From Roseiarcus sp963737365 (GTDB taxonomy: Bacteria > Pseudomonadota > Alphaproteobacteria > Rhizobiales > Beijerinckiaceae), in contig CAVTSD010000005.1 in the NCBI GenBank assembly GCA_963737365.1, positions 1 through 64,000 of the forward strand: 64,000 nt of DNA. Reading direction: 5' to 3'. Position numbers and translations under genes: made by a program. The notes beneath the pieces were generated by a model that was not told the DNA's origin, made no database searches, and saw only the letters and a list, made by a program, of their open reading frames with translations. The number at the start of each line of letters is the position of its first letter. Position 1 is the first letter of the stretch. Shown one piece after another: positions 39,960 through 48,402 of this stretch.

Positions 39960-40679
39960 TCACTGAGCGAGATAGCCGCCGTCGATCACCAGTTCGGAGC
40001 CGGTCATGAAGCTGCTCTCGTCGCTTGCGAGGAAGAGACAACCGTTCGCGATTTCGCGAGGCGTGCCAGCTCTTTTCATAGGCGTCGCGGCGACGACGAA
40101 GGCGTTCACCTCGGGCGCCTGCGCTCGAGTGAGCGGCGTGTCGATGAAACCAGGATGGAGCGAGTTCACCCTTACGCCATCAGAGACATAGGTGATGGCC
40201 GCGTTCTTCGTCATGTTCCGCACCGCGCCCTTCGTGGCGTGGTAAGCGTGGGCGCCTGGAACCGCGGCGTTGCCCCAGATGGACGACACATTGATGATCG
40301 ATCCGGCCTTCTGGCGCTGCATGGCGGGAACAACGGCGCGCATTCCGAGAAACACGCCGGTCTGGTTGACCTGGATAACCTTCAACCAGTCTTTCATCGT
40401 CAGCTCGTGCAGCGGAGAATAGGCGATGATGCCGGCATTGTTGACGAGGACGTCGATCCGTCCATGCCTGCTCAGGATGCCGTCGATGGCGCTTTGCCAT
40501 TGGTCTTCCTCCGCCACGTCGAGAACGACGCCCTCGACTTTGTCGGGATAGGCGTTGGGCGGATTGCTCGTGCTTCCGGCAATCACGGTCGCCCCCTCCT
40601 CCGCGAATCGCTCAACAACGCCAAGGCCAATTCCGCGCGATGCGCCTGTAACCAGCGCCACTTTCCCCTTGAGCCTCAT
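39960..40679 (-). CDS. SDR-family oxidoreductase (regulon member)
   Basis: This is a 239-residue classical short-chain dehydrogenase with TGASRGIG (about residues 12-19), NNAGI, the catalytic serine in NVSSIWG, YHATK with the tyrosine-lysine pair, and the C-terminal MTGSELVIDGGYLAQ. GGGAGGAAAT precedes the ATG. An operator-like sequence at 40723-40739 lies about 45 bases upstream, so it belongs to the GntR regulon. A role in oxidising an alcohol of the imported compound to the ketone used by the monooxygenase at 44877 is a reasonable guess; the direction of the reaction is unknown. Confidence 0.87.
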   Translation of the reverse strand: MRLKGKVALVTGASRGIGLGVVERFAEEGATVIAGSTSNPPNAYPDKVEGVVLDVAEEDQWQSAIDGILSRHGRIDVLVNNAGIIAYSPLHELTMKDWLKVIQVNQTGVFLGMRAVVPAMQRQKAGSIINVSSIWGNAAVPGAHAYHATKGAVRNMTKNAAITYVSDGVRVNSLHPGFIDTPLTRAQAPEVNAFVVAATPMKRAGTPREIANGCLFLASDESSFMTGSELVIDGGYLAQ

Positions 40680-40722
40680 ATTTCCTCCCGACGATTGTTT
40701 TTGAAGAGCCGTTGGCTTGAGC

Positions 40723-40739
40723 TAATATTACGGTATTAC
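40723..40739. promoter_or_regulatory. GntR-type operator, site 2 (SDR gene)
   Basis: The minus strand reads GTAATACCGTAATATTA here, with one intact arm and spacer identical to site 5 (GTAATACCG at 44684-44692) and a second arm matching at four of six positions. It lies directly upstream of the SDR gene at 39960-40679. Confidence 0.65.
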
Positions 40740-40914
40740 CATCATACGTCAACCGCGCTTGAGGAGCGGATCGATATTCCTGACGCGGCTCGAAAGGTCG
40801 TCCGAAGTTCAGGCGCGCCGTCGACTTCTCGGCCCGTTTCACCCAGCCGGTAAGTCAGCCGGGCGATCGCAAGGACGGGGTTATAAGAACGCTTGTCCTC
40901 GCGAGGCCGAGCCC

Positions 40915-41616
40915 TCAGGATGCAAGAGCCCTGTCAAGTCGGGCATATTCAATAATCGCAAGATCGGCCGAGATCACCATGTGATGTTCGCAGGCCGCCC
41001 AAGCCGCGGCCGGATCGCGGTCCTTGGCCGCCGCATCGATAATGGCCTCGAGCTCGCGGATTGACGGTTCGGTGCGCGCCTCGTTCAAAAATGCGAATCG
41101 CCGGAACATGGCGATACGAGCGTGGATGGCGTGCAACTGCTCGGTCAGCACTTCGTTGCCCGCGCCTTTGAGTAGAAGGGCGTAAAACTCCGCCTTGATC
41201 GCCTCGCGGCTCTCGACGTCGCCCTTTCGATACTCCTTGTCGAGCCGGTCCTTCAGCTTCAGGAGAGCGCGGCAATCTTGCGCGCTCGCATTTTCCGCGA
41301 ACAGCTTTCCGACGAGCGCTTCGAGCGTCGCGCGCACGATATAGATCGCACGGATCTCCGAATCCGAAAGGATTGTGACAATCGGGCCCAGATTCGGACG
41401 GACTGTTATCAGGCGCTCGGATTCAAGCTGACGCAGCGCTTCGCGGATCACCGTCCGCGAGACGCCGTAGCTTTCGCACAACATCGTCTCAATAAGCCGC
41501 TGCCCCGGACCGAGCCTTCCATCGACAATATCTTCGCGGAGGACGCGAACGACTTGTTGGCGAAGTGGCGCGGCGGTCCGCGCGATGGTGGACGACGTGA
41601 CCATCCGAATCCTCAA
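40915..41616 (-). CDS. GntR-family regulator (FadR/FCD subfamily)
   Basis: This 233-residue regulator has an N-terminal winged helix-turn-helix (VRVLREDIVDGRLGPGQRL and then YGVSRTVIREALRQLESERL, about residues 23-70) and an all-helical FCD ligand-binding domain (about 88-215) with the metal-binding type histidines in HAIHARI and CEHHMV. It is placed in the middle of the cluster and is the natural candidate to bind the palindrome CGTAATA-N3-TATTACG found at each promoter, including a weak copy just upstream of its own gene. FCD-domain repressors typically release DNA when a pathway acid binds. The start may be ATG at 41616 or 41604. Confidence 0.9.
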   Translation of the reverse strand: MRIRMVTSSTIARTAAPLRQQVVRVLREDIVDGRLGPGQRLIETMLCESYGVSRTVIREALRQLESERLITVRPNLGPIVTILSDSEIRAIYIVRATLEALVGKLFAENASAQDCRALLKLKDRLDKEYRKGDVESREAIKAEFYALLLKGAGNEVLTEQLHAIHARIAMFRRFAFLNEARTEPSIRELEAIIDAAAKDRDPAAAWAACEHHMVISADLAIIEYARLDRALAS

Positions 41617-41623
41617 TTGATTA

Positions 41624-41640
41624 GGTCATACAATACCACG
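41624..41640. promoter_or_regulatory. weak GntR-type operator, site 3 (own promoter)
   Basis: GGTCATACAATACCACG keeps the outer GT and ACG and the inner ATA-N3-TA of the palindrome but is less symmetric than the other sites. Its place 8 bases before the GntR gene suggests weak self-repression. Confidence 0.4.
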
Positions 41641-41760
41641 ATCTCAATTCTAGAGCGAGACTTTGACCATGAGCTCAGTCTGCGACTCCCCTGCCCGATC
41701 CACATTCCTGCGTGCGCCCAACGAGAGGCGCCCCTTGCAGCCGGCTGCGTTTTTCCAAGA

Positions 41761-43005
41761 TCACGGTTGCGTCCACCAGCTCCGGTCATCGTCGTATCCA
41801 CGCTTAAGCAGCGCGGTTACGGTTTCTTTCGTCATGGGCGCCGGGTTGTTCAGGACGAGCCGGCTCGCCTTTAGCGATTGCTCGGCGACCTGGCCAAAGC
41901 GGTCCGGGGTGACGCCGATCGCCTTGAGCTCGAGCGGGGCGCCGACCGTCGCCAGCAACGCTTCAATACGAGCGATCCCTGCATGCGCTTGCTCTATTTC
42001 TGGTTCCCCCTCGCCCGCCGCGTCCAGCACACGGCCGATCTCCGCGAACTCGGCCGTGCAATAGGGAAGATTGAAGCGCATGACGTAAGGCAGAAGAGCG
42101 CCGACTCCGAAGCCGTGCGAGGCATGACTGAAAGCCGCGATCGGACTTTGGATCGCGTGCGCCGCCGCGGTCCCGGTGGTGTTGATCACCATGCCAGCGC
42201 AGTAGGCCGCGAACATCACGTCGGAACGCGCCTCGAGGTTTGAAGGGTTCTCGACCACCTTGCCAAGCGACTTGTTCATCAGCTCAAGCCCTTTGACGCA
42301 GAAGATGTCGGTGATCCGGTTCTTGCCGACATAGATCTTGGTCGCGATCTCCTGCGGCGTCGGGTTCTTGGGACGCGCGGTGAAGCCTTCGACGAGATGA
42401 GACAGCGCATCGGCCGCCGTCGCGGCGGTCAGGCCGCGCGGACAGGTCAGCGTCAGTTCGGGATCGATAATCGCCGCAGTCGGTTCGATATGGGCATCCG
42501 TGATCGCCATTTTCATATTCGTTTCGTCGTCGAAAATGACGGCGATGCTGGTCACTTCGGCGCCTGTTCCGCCCGTCGTCGGCACAGTGATGATCGGCAG
42601 ACTGGGGCCGGGCACGCGAAACTCGCCGTAAAAGTCGCGCACGTCGCCGCCGTTGGCGAGGACGACCGCGACCGACTTGGCGAGGTCCAGACAGCTGCCC
42701 CCACCGACGCCGACGACGACGTCCGCTCCCTTGTCGCCGAAAAGAGACACCGCCTCGACGATGTTGCTTCTCGGCAGATCGGGAAGCGCTCTGTCGTAGA
42801 CGGAGGTTTTGACGCCTTCTTCAGCGAGGTTTGCAAGGAGACCTTTGAATTCGGGAGTCTGCGCCATGCGCTCATCCGTCACCATCAGGGCGTGGCGACC
42901 GAGGCCCTTCGCAATCAGGCCAAGTTGCCGACGCTGCCCAGGGCCAAACAGCACGGTCTTCGGCTGCCGGACGAAGCCGAGACCCAGTCGGTTTTCCATG
43001 CTCAC
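41761..43005 (-). CDS. iron-containing (group III) alcohol dehydrogenase
   Basis: This is a 414-residue Fe-type alcohol dehydrogenase. It has the NAD-binding VVGVGGGSCLDLAKSVAV (about residues 97-114), PTTGGTGAEVTS (about 142-153), and metal ligands in DALSHLVEGF and AHAIQSPIAAFSHASHG. It oxidises a primary or omega-hydroxy alcohol to the aldehyde, or the reverse. It lies 11 bases downstream of the (broken) aldehyde dehydrogenase gene and is probably cotranscribed with it from the promoter carrying the operator at 44555-44571. Together the two would convert an omega-hydroxy acid to a dicarboxylic acid, as in cyclohexanol catabolism. Confidence 0.9.
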   Translation of the reverse strand: MSMENRLGLGFVRQPKTVLFGPGQRRQLGLIAKGLGRHALMVTDERMAQTPEFKGLLANLAEEGVKTSVYDRALPDLPRSNIVEAVSLFGDKGADVVVGVGGGSCLDLAKSVAVVLANGGDVRDFYGEFRVPGPSLPIITVPTTGGTGAEVTSIAVIFDDETNMKMAITDAHIEPTAAIIDPELTLTCPRGLTAATAADALSHLVEGFTARPKNPTPQEIATKIYVGKNRITDIFCVKGLELMNKSLGKVVENPSNLEARSDVMFAAYCAGMVINTTGTAAAHAIQSPIAAFSHASHGFGVGALLPYVMRFNLPYCTAEFAEIGRVLDAAGEGEPEIEQAHAGIARIEALLATVGAPLELKAIGVTPDRFGQVAEQSLKASRLVLNNPAPMTKETVTALLKRGYDDDRSWWTQP

Positions 43006-43016
43006 GAAATGGTCTC

Positions 43017-44475
43017 CTAGAGATCGCCCACTGTGACCGCCATATACTTCGGCTCAAGGAACTCATAGATGCCATCATGGCCCGCTTCACGCCCGATGCC
43101 GGAGGTCTTGACGCCCCCGAAAGGCGCGGCAGGATCGGCCATGATGCCGCGATTGATCCCGACCATTCCGAACTCAAGCTGCTCGGCGAATGCTACGGCG
43201 CGCGTGAGGTTGCGCGTAAAGACGTATGACGCCAATCCGAAGGAAGAATCGTTGGCGAATTCAAGCGCCTCGCGGGCGTCGGCCACCGGGAAGATCGTCG
43301 CAATCGGCGCGAATAGTTCGTTGCTGCACATGACTGCGTTGGGCGAATCGAAACGGATCACCGTCGGCTCAAAGAAATTCCCTGGGCGTTGGACGGCCCG
43401 GCCGCCAGCCAGAACTTCCCCGCCGGCGCTTTTGAGCAGGTTGATTGTATCGTAAAGCCGATCCCTCTGCTTGGCCGAGATCATCGGCCCGACGTCGACG
43501 GGCTCCATGCCGTCCCCGACCTTGAGCTGTCGCACTTTGCCCACGAACTTCTCTGTGAACTCGGGCTCGACCTTGCGGTCGACAATGATTCGATTCGCGG
43601 CGACACAGGCCTGCCCGGCGTTGCGGAACTTGCATATGATCGCTTGATCGGCGGCCAGATCAATGTCGGCGTCGTCGAGCACCACAAAGGGTCCATCGCC
43701 GCCAAGCTCCATCGAACTGTTGACGATATGATCGGCGGCGAGTTCGCAGCAGAATGCCGCCGACGCGCGTAGATCCTGTGAAGCTAACCTTGCGAAGGCG
43801 GGGGTCTCCGAGCAACGTCTCCGAGATTGCCGAGGACGTCGTGGTGTGGATCAGATTCGCGACCCCCTTCGGGAAACCGGCCTCGTTGAGAATCTCGATA
43901 AAGAGCGCGCAGGTCAGAGGCGTTTCCTGCGCGGATTTGGTGATTGTCGTGCAGCCCGCAGCGAGCGCCGCCCCGGCCTTCCGCACGATCATCAGCAAGG
44001 GGAAGTTCCATGGCGTAATGAGCAGACACGGTCCGACCGGCTGGTGGCCGGTAATTATTCGAAATCCGCCGTTCGAAGACGTCGCATACGTCCCGTGCAA
44101 GTGGGCGGTCTGTTCGGCGAACCAAAGCAGGAAGTCGGCAGAGAGATTGAACTCAGCCTTCGCCTCGGTAAGGGGCTTGCCGCTCTCGAGCGTCATCGTG
44201 CGAACGATCTGGTTCTCGCGCTCCAGCATCAGGCGATGGGCGGCGTGCATGAGGTTCGCGCGAGCCCGGGGCGCAACCCGCGCCCAGCTCGCCTGGGCGC
44301 GAACAGCCGCGTCCAGCGCCTTAATCGCATCGTCGGCCGACCCATTGGCGACTTCCGCGATGAGCGAGCCGTCGGCGGGATTGTTCACGGGAAAGACTTC
44401 GGCGCGGTCGCTCCACGCGCCATCGATAAACAGTCCCGTCTGCGGAAGCGAAAAAGCAACGTTTTGGAATGTCAC
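43017..44475 (-). pseudogene. aldehyde dehydrogenase gene with a frameshift
   Basis: The two halves of a single aldehyde dehydrogenase (succinate-semialdehyde dehydrogenase-like) lie in different frames. The N-terminal part (44475 to about 43745) ends in VSFTGSTRVGGILL. The C-terminal part (43743 to 43017) continues with LAADHIVNSSMELGGDGPF, and keeps the catalytic glutamate in ELGGDG and the cysteine in NAGQACVAANR. One extra base at about 43743-43744 (TT on the plus strand) explains the shift. All other parts look intact and conserved, so this is either a very recent mutation or a sequence error. The enzyme would oxidise the aldehyde formed by the Fe-type alcohol dehydrogenase. Confidence 0.85.
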
Positions 44476-44554
44476 GAGCCGCTCCGTTTGCTAGCGCCGG
44501 ATCCGAGGGTCTTCTGGACGTTTCCCTGACCAGGACTCGCACGTCCTGTCGTCA

Positions 44555-44571
44555 CGTATGACTGTATTACG
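44555..44571. promoter_or_regulatory. GntR-type operator, site 4 (aldehyde/alcohol dehydrogenase unit)
   Basis: CGTATGACTGTATTACG keeps a perfect right arm TATTACG and a left arm CGTATGA that differs from CGTAATA at two positions. It lies 80 bases before the aldehyde dehydrogenase start on the minus strand. Confidence 0.7.
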
Positions 44572-44682
44572 ATAATATTGCAGGCGCAAGGGGAGCGGAG
44601 GCAAGCCGGCCATTTGCGTCGAGCGCCAAGGACGAGCAAAACCTCGCAGGGTTAAGTTCCTTAGGGTCGAAGCGAACTTGAC

Positions 44683-44699
44683 TGTAATACCGTATTACC
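44683..44699. promoter_or_regulatory. GntR-type operator, site 5 (monooxygenase unit)
   Basis: TGTAATACCGTATTACC has a perfect core GTAATA-CCG-TATTAC. It lies about 180 bases before the GTG start of the monooxygenase gene on the plus strand. Confidence 0.8.
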
Positions 44700-44876
44700 G
44701 TATGCAGGGAAACGAAAGGGAGGTTGCATGACGTCGCGACGAACGCGAGGCTCCTGGCGCTCCGGACGTCTGCCGTCGACAGCGCGGCATTTTCAGCGTT
44801 CGCGCCGCGCTGGCGCTCCTGACTTCAACGAGCAGCCGCTGGCGGCGGATCCGAGAAATCAAACGAGGAGGAAACT

Positions 44877-46517
44877 GTGAGCAATATGAGGACCTCGGAG
44901 AAAGAACAACAAAAACTAGACGTGCTGGTGATTGGCGCGGGCTTTGCGGGACTCGCAATGCTCCACAAGCTCCAGAACAATCTCGGGCTGAATGTGCGCG
45001 TGATCGACAAGGCGACCGGCGTCGGCGGAACCTGGTACTGGAACCGCTATCCCGGCGCGCGATCCGATACGGAAAGTTGGGTCTATTGTTATAGCTTCGA
45101 TGCGAAGCTCTACCACGAGTGGAAATGGACCGAGCGCTATCCGCGCGAGACTGAAATTCGCGCCTATCTCGAGCATGTCGCGGATCGGTTCGACCTGCGG
45201 AAGAACTTGATTCTGTCGACCGCCGTCACCGCTGCACATTTCAACGAAAAGACCAACCGGTGGGACGTGGAGACGGATAAGGGCGACCGCTTCTCCGTTA
45301 AGTTCATCGTGACCGGCGTCGGCATTCTCTCCGCGCCCAACAAGCCGCCTTTCCCGGGGGAGGAGCGATTCAAGGGCAAGGTGCTTCACACCGCAAGGTG
45401 GCCAAAGGAGCCAATCGACTTCACGGGCAAGCGCGTCGGCGTGATCGGCAATGGCTCCACCGGCGTGCAGGTGGTGACGGAGCTTGCCTCAAAAGTCCCG
45501 CACCTGACGCTATTCCAGCGGAGGGCGCAATATTCCGTGCCGGCCCGCAATCATGCGCTGACGCCCGAGTTCGTTGAGAAGATCGCGGAAGACCTGGACG
45601 GATATTTCAACCGCGTTCGGAGCACGGCGACAGTCTTCGACTTCGAAGACGCCAAGCAGGGCGCAATGGAGGTATCTCCGGAAGAGCGTGAGCGTGTGTT
45701 CGAAAAGGCCTGGAACGACGGGGGCGGCTTCAACTTCATGTTTGGCACCTTCAACGACATCGCCGTGAACCGCGACTCCAACGCGGCCGCCGCCGAGTTC
45801 ATTCGCCGCAAAATCAGAACGATGGTCAAGGACCCGGAAAAGCTTGAGACCATCCTGCCGACCGATCTCTACGCGCGCCGGCCGCTTTGCGACAACGGCT
45901 TCTACGAGGCGATCGACCGGGACAATGTCACGGTGGTCAACATCAGCAAGAACCCCATCGTTGAGTTCACCGAGAAGGGCATTCGCACCACTGCCGGAGA
46001 GGTGGAGCTCGACTACGTGATCTTCGCGACCGGGTTCGACGCCGTCACCGGCAATTTTGTGAGGATCGACTTTAAGGGGCGCAACGGCGTTTCGATGAAG
46101 GACCACTGGGAGCACGGACCGCGGGCTTATCTTGGGCTGTCCGCGGCGGGGTTCCCAAACATGTTTGCGATTTATGGACCGCCCGGCCCGTTCACCAACC
46201 AGCCGCCGGCCATCGAGTGGCAGGCCGAATGGGTTGCGAACGCGATCAAATACGCCACCGAGCACGGGATCGAGACGATTGAGGCGACCCCGGAGGCGGA
46301 ACAGGCTTGGCTCGACGAGTGCAAACGCATCGAGGAGATGACGCTCTTCCATAAGATCGATTGGTGGGTGTCGGGGGCGAACATTCCCGGCAAGGCCAAG
46401 GCTGTCAGCTTCTATATGGGAGGCTTCGCCGAGTACATGAAACACGCGGACGCCTGCGCCGAAAAAGGTTACGCCGGCTACAGGCTCTCCCCCGCCAAGG
46501 CCCAGGCCGCCGCCTAG
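44877..46517 (+). CDS. Baeyer-Villiger-type flavin monooxygenase
   Basis: This is a 546-residue class B flavoprotein monooxygenase. It has the FAD motif VIGAGFAGLAML (about residues 18-29), TGVGGTWYWNRYPGARSD (about 48-65), the Baeyer-Villiger fingerprint FKGKVLHTARWP (about 164-175), and a second Rossmann motif VIGNGSTGVQV (about 189-199) for NADPH. The length and motifs fit the cyclohexanone/phenylacetone monooxygenase group, which inserts one oxygen next to a ketone to give an ester or lactone. GTG at 44877 follows GAGGAGGAAA. The SDR gene follows in the same direction. The GntR-type operator at 44683-44699 lies upstream. The ketone substrate is not evident from sequence. Confidence 0.92.
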   Translation: MSNMRTSEKEQQKLDVLVIGAGFAGLAMLHKLQNNLGLNVRVIDKATGVGGTWYWNRYPGARSDTESWVYCYSFDAKLYHEWKWTERYPRETEIRAYLEHVADRFDLRKNLILSTAVTAAHFNEKTNRWDVETDKGDRFSVKFIVTGVGILSAPNKPPFPGEERFKGKVLHTARWPKEPIDFTGKRVGVIGNGSTGVQVVTELASKVPHLTLFQRRAQYSVPARNHALTPEFVEKIAEDLDGYFNRVRSTATVFDFEDAKQGAMEVSPEERERVFEKAWNDGGGFNFMFGTFNDIAVNRDSNAAAAEFIRRKIRTMVKDPEKLETILPTDLYARRPLCDNGFYEAIDRDNVTVVNISKNPIVEFTEKGIRTTAGEVELDYVIFATGFDAVTGNFVRIDFKGRNGVSMKDHWEHGPRAYLGLSAAGFPNMFAIYGPPGPFTNQPPAIEWQAEWVANAIKYATEHGIETIEATPEAEQAWLDECKRIEEMTLFHKIDWWVSGANIPGKAKAVSFYMGGFAEYMKHADACAEKGYAGYRLSPAKAQAAA

Positions 46518-46593
46518 AGCCAAGAAGCGGGGCTGGCTGAGCCGGCCCCGCGTTCGGCGCTCTGTTCCAGAACGGTAGTTAAGGACGTCCTCG

Positions 46594-47307
46594 ATGACGG
46601 AGCGATGCGCCGTGGTCACCGGCGGAGGCCGGAACATCGGGCAGGCGATCGCCCGTCGCCTTCAGGAGGATGGCTTCCGCGTCATCATCCTCGATATCGT
46701 CGAACCGGAGGTGGAAAGCCTTCGGGCTGACGCGAGACGGGTCGATTTGTCCGACCGTTCGGCCGCGGAGCAGGCCTTTGCCGAGATCGCCGCGACCTTG
46801 CCGGTGAAAGCCCTTGTCAACAATGTCGGCATCGTCGCGCCGGCGCCGCTCGACGAAGTCGAGGTCGACGACTTCGACAAGCTGATGCATCTCAACGTGC
46901 GAACCGCGGTCATCGCCACGAAGGCGCTTGTCCCGACGATGCGCCAGCAGGGCGGCGGTCGCATCGTCATGAACACGAGTCGGGTTACACTCGGGAAACT
47001 GTCACGTACGCTCTACAGCGCGTCGAAAGGCGCGATGCAGGCGATGGCGCGCACGTGGGCGCTCGAACTGGCGCGGGACGGCATCACCGTCAATTGCGTG
47101 GCGCCGGGCCCGATCGCCACGTCGATCTTTTGGAAGAACAATCCCCCGGACTCGGACGAGACGAGAAAACTGGTGGCGTCCATACCCGTTGGCCGCATGG
47201 GCACGCCTGAAGACGTCGCCAACGCCGTCAGCTTCTTCTGTGACGAGAAGGCGAGCTTCGTCACCGGGCAAACGCTCTTCGTGTGCGGAGGCGTCACGGT
47301 CGGCTGA
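46594..47307 (+). CDS. SDR-family oxidoreductase downstream of the monooxygenase
   Basis: This is a 237-residue classical short-chain dehydrogenase with TGGGRNIG (about residues 8-15), NNVGI, the catalytic serine region MNTSRVTLG, YSASK with the tyrosine-lysine pair, and C-terminal VTGQTLFVCGG. It follows the monooxygenase gene by 76 bases in the same direction and has no operator of its own, so it is probably cotranscribed. It may make the ketone for the monooxygenase, or oxidise a beta-hydroxy acid to the beta-keto acid used by the DUF849 enzyme at 48403. It is convergent with the MBL-fold hydrolase gene. Confidence 0.85.
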   Translation: MTERCAVVTGGGRNIGQAIARRLQEDGFRVIILDIVEPEVESLRADARRVDLSDRSAAEQAFAEIAATLPVKALVNNVGIVAPAPLDEVEVDDFDKLMHLNVRTAVIATKALVPTMRQQGGGRIVMNTSRVTLGKLSRTLYSASKGAMQAMARTWALELARDGITVNCVAPGPIATSIFWKNNPPDSDETRKLVASIPVGRMGTPEDVANAVSFFCDEKASFVTGQTLFVCGGVTVG

Positions 47308-47368
47308 CGATCTTCGTCGTCAGGCTTGCGACGAAGAAGCAGAGCCTCGCGTGGACGCGGCCCTATGC

Positions 47369-48271
47369 TCAGAGCCTCGGATTGACGGCCTGGGAATGGA
47401 ACCGAAACGTCCCGTCGTCGACGCGCACAATCTCGCCGAGCCCCGGATAGGGGAAGTGGTATCCGTGATACCGGATTCCCTCGGAGACGACTTTGGAGAA
47501 GATCGCGCTTTTAGCGTCGGCGCCTTGCTGCGGGTCGGTGTCGTAATCCATGTGGAAAAACCATTCGGGATGGTGCGGGTCAAAAACCTGATGGTGGGCG
47601 ACGTCACCGGTGAAGACGACCTTCTGGCCTTCGCTCTCAAAAATATAGGCGACCATGCCAGCGGCATGCCCCGCAACCGAAAAGGTCGACAGGCCCGGCG
47701 CTAGGGCGTCGCCCGCCTTGAAGAGCCTGAGGCGGTCGCGGTAGGGCGCAACCGCCTCTAGAGTGCCTTGCGTCCAAGGGGCGCGGAAGTCGTTGCGCGT
47801 GAGATTGTTCGCGTCGGTCCATTCCGCCCAGTCGGTTTCGGTACAAAAAAGCTCAGCGTTCGGAAAGGCTGCGCCGCCGTCGGGATTGATGAGCCCGAAG
47901 GAATGGTCGGGATGGAGATGCGTCATCAGCACCGCATCGATCTGATCCGGCTTCATTCCAGCTGCGGCGAGGTTTTCCATCAGCCGGCCCATCGTGTCGC
48001 CGAACATGGTCGAGGTGCGGCCCATCCCCGCGTCTATTAGGTAGAGGCGATCCCCGGTGTTCACGACGACCGGGTTGAGATCCATTGGAATATGGTCGAG
48101 CGGAAGCCGATACGCCTCCTTCAGCCTCAGCATCTCCGCCGGATCGGCATTCGGAAAGATGCCTTCGTAGCCGTGATGGATATAGCCGTCCCAAAGCGCC
48201 GTGCATTCCAGCCCGCCGACCCGAAATCTGTACCAGCCAGGATTTTGCGTGTCCTGGAATGGAGCGCTCAT
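47369..48271 (-). CDS. MBL-fold hydrolase (candidate lactonase)
   Basis: This is a 300-residue metallo-beta-lactamase-fold enzyme with the metal motif HLHPDH (His118, His120, Asp122, His123), a further histidine in SVAGHAAGM, the bridging aspartate in VFTGDVAHH and a C-terminal histidine in YHGYHFPYPG. ATG at 48271 is chosen because CAGGAGGAAGG precedes it; the frame is open up to 48367 but would run into the operator at 48342-48358. Beside a Baeyer-Villiger monooxygenase the natural job is hydrolysis of the lactone product. A signal peptide is not obvious. It is divergent from the DUF849 gene, and one operator lies between them. Confidence 0.85.
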   Translation of the reverse strand: MSAPFQDTQNPGWYRFRVGGLECTALWDGYIHHGYEGIFPNADPAEMLRLKEAYRLPLDHIPMDLNPVVVNTGDRLYLIDAGMGRTSTMFGDTMGRLMENLAAAGMKPDQIDAVLMTHLHPDHSFGLINPDGGAAFPNAELFCTETDWAEWTDANNLTRNDFRAPWTQGTLEAVAPYRDRLRLFKAGDALAPGLSTFSVAGHAAGMVAYIFESEGQKVVFTGDVAHHQVFDPHHPEWFFHMDYDTDPQQGADAKSAIFSKVVSEGIRYHGYHFPYPGLGEIVRVDDGTFRFHSQAVNPRL

Positions 48272-48341
48272 GGACCCTTCCTCCTGTAACCGTTGATCAT
48301 TGCCCGGGCGGCTCGCTCGGCGGCCGTGGATTGCTCGATCT

Positions 48342-48358
48342 CGTAATACTGTAATATC
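48342..48358. promoter_or_regulatory. GntR-type operator, site 6 (MBL hydrolase / DUF849 divergent promoters)
   Basis: CGTAATACTGTAATATC has a perfect left arm and a right arm matching at four of seven positions. It lies between the divergent MBL-fold hydrolase (start 48271) and beta-keto-acid cleavage enzyme (start 48403), so one site could control both. Confidence 0.7.
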
Positions 48359-48402
48359 ATAAGACAAGGTACAATCAAGCCAGCCTGCCAGGGAGAAACC
48401 GC

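Larger units (their letters stand above)
44476..44876. other. divergent promoter region with two operators
   Basis: This 401-base gap separates the divergent aldehyde dehydrogenase and monooxygenase genes. It has no gene. It holds two operator-like palindromes, 44555-44571 towards the dehydrogenases and 44683-44699 towards the monooxygenase. Confidence 0.6.
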
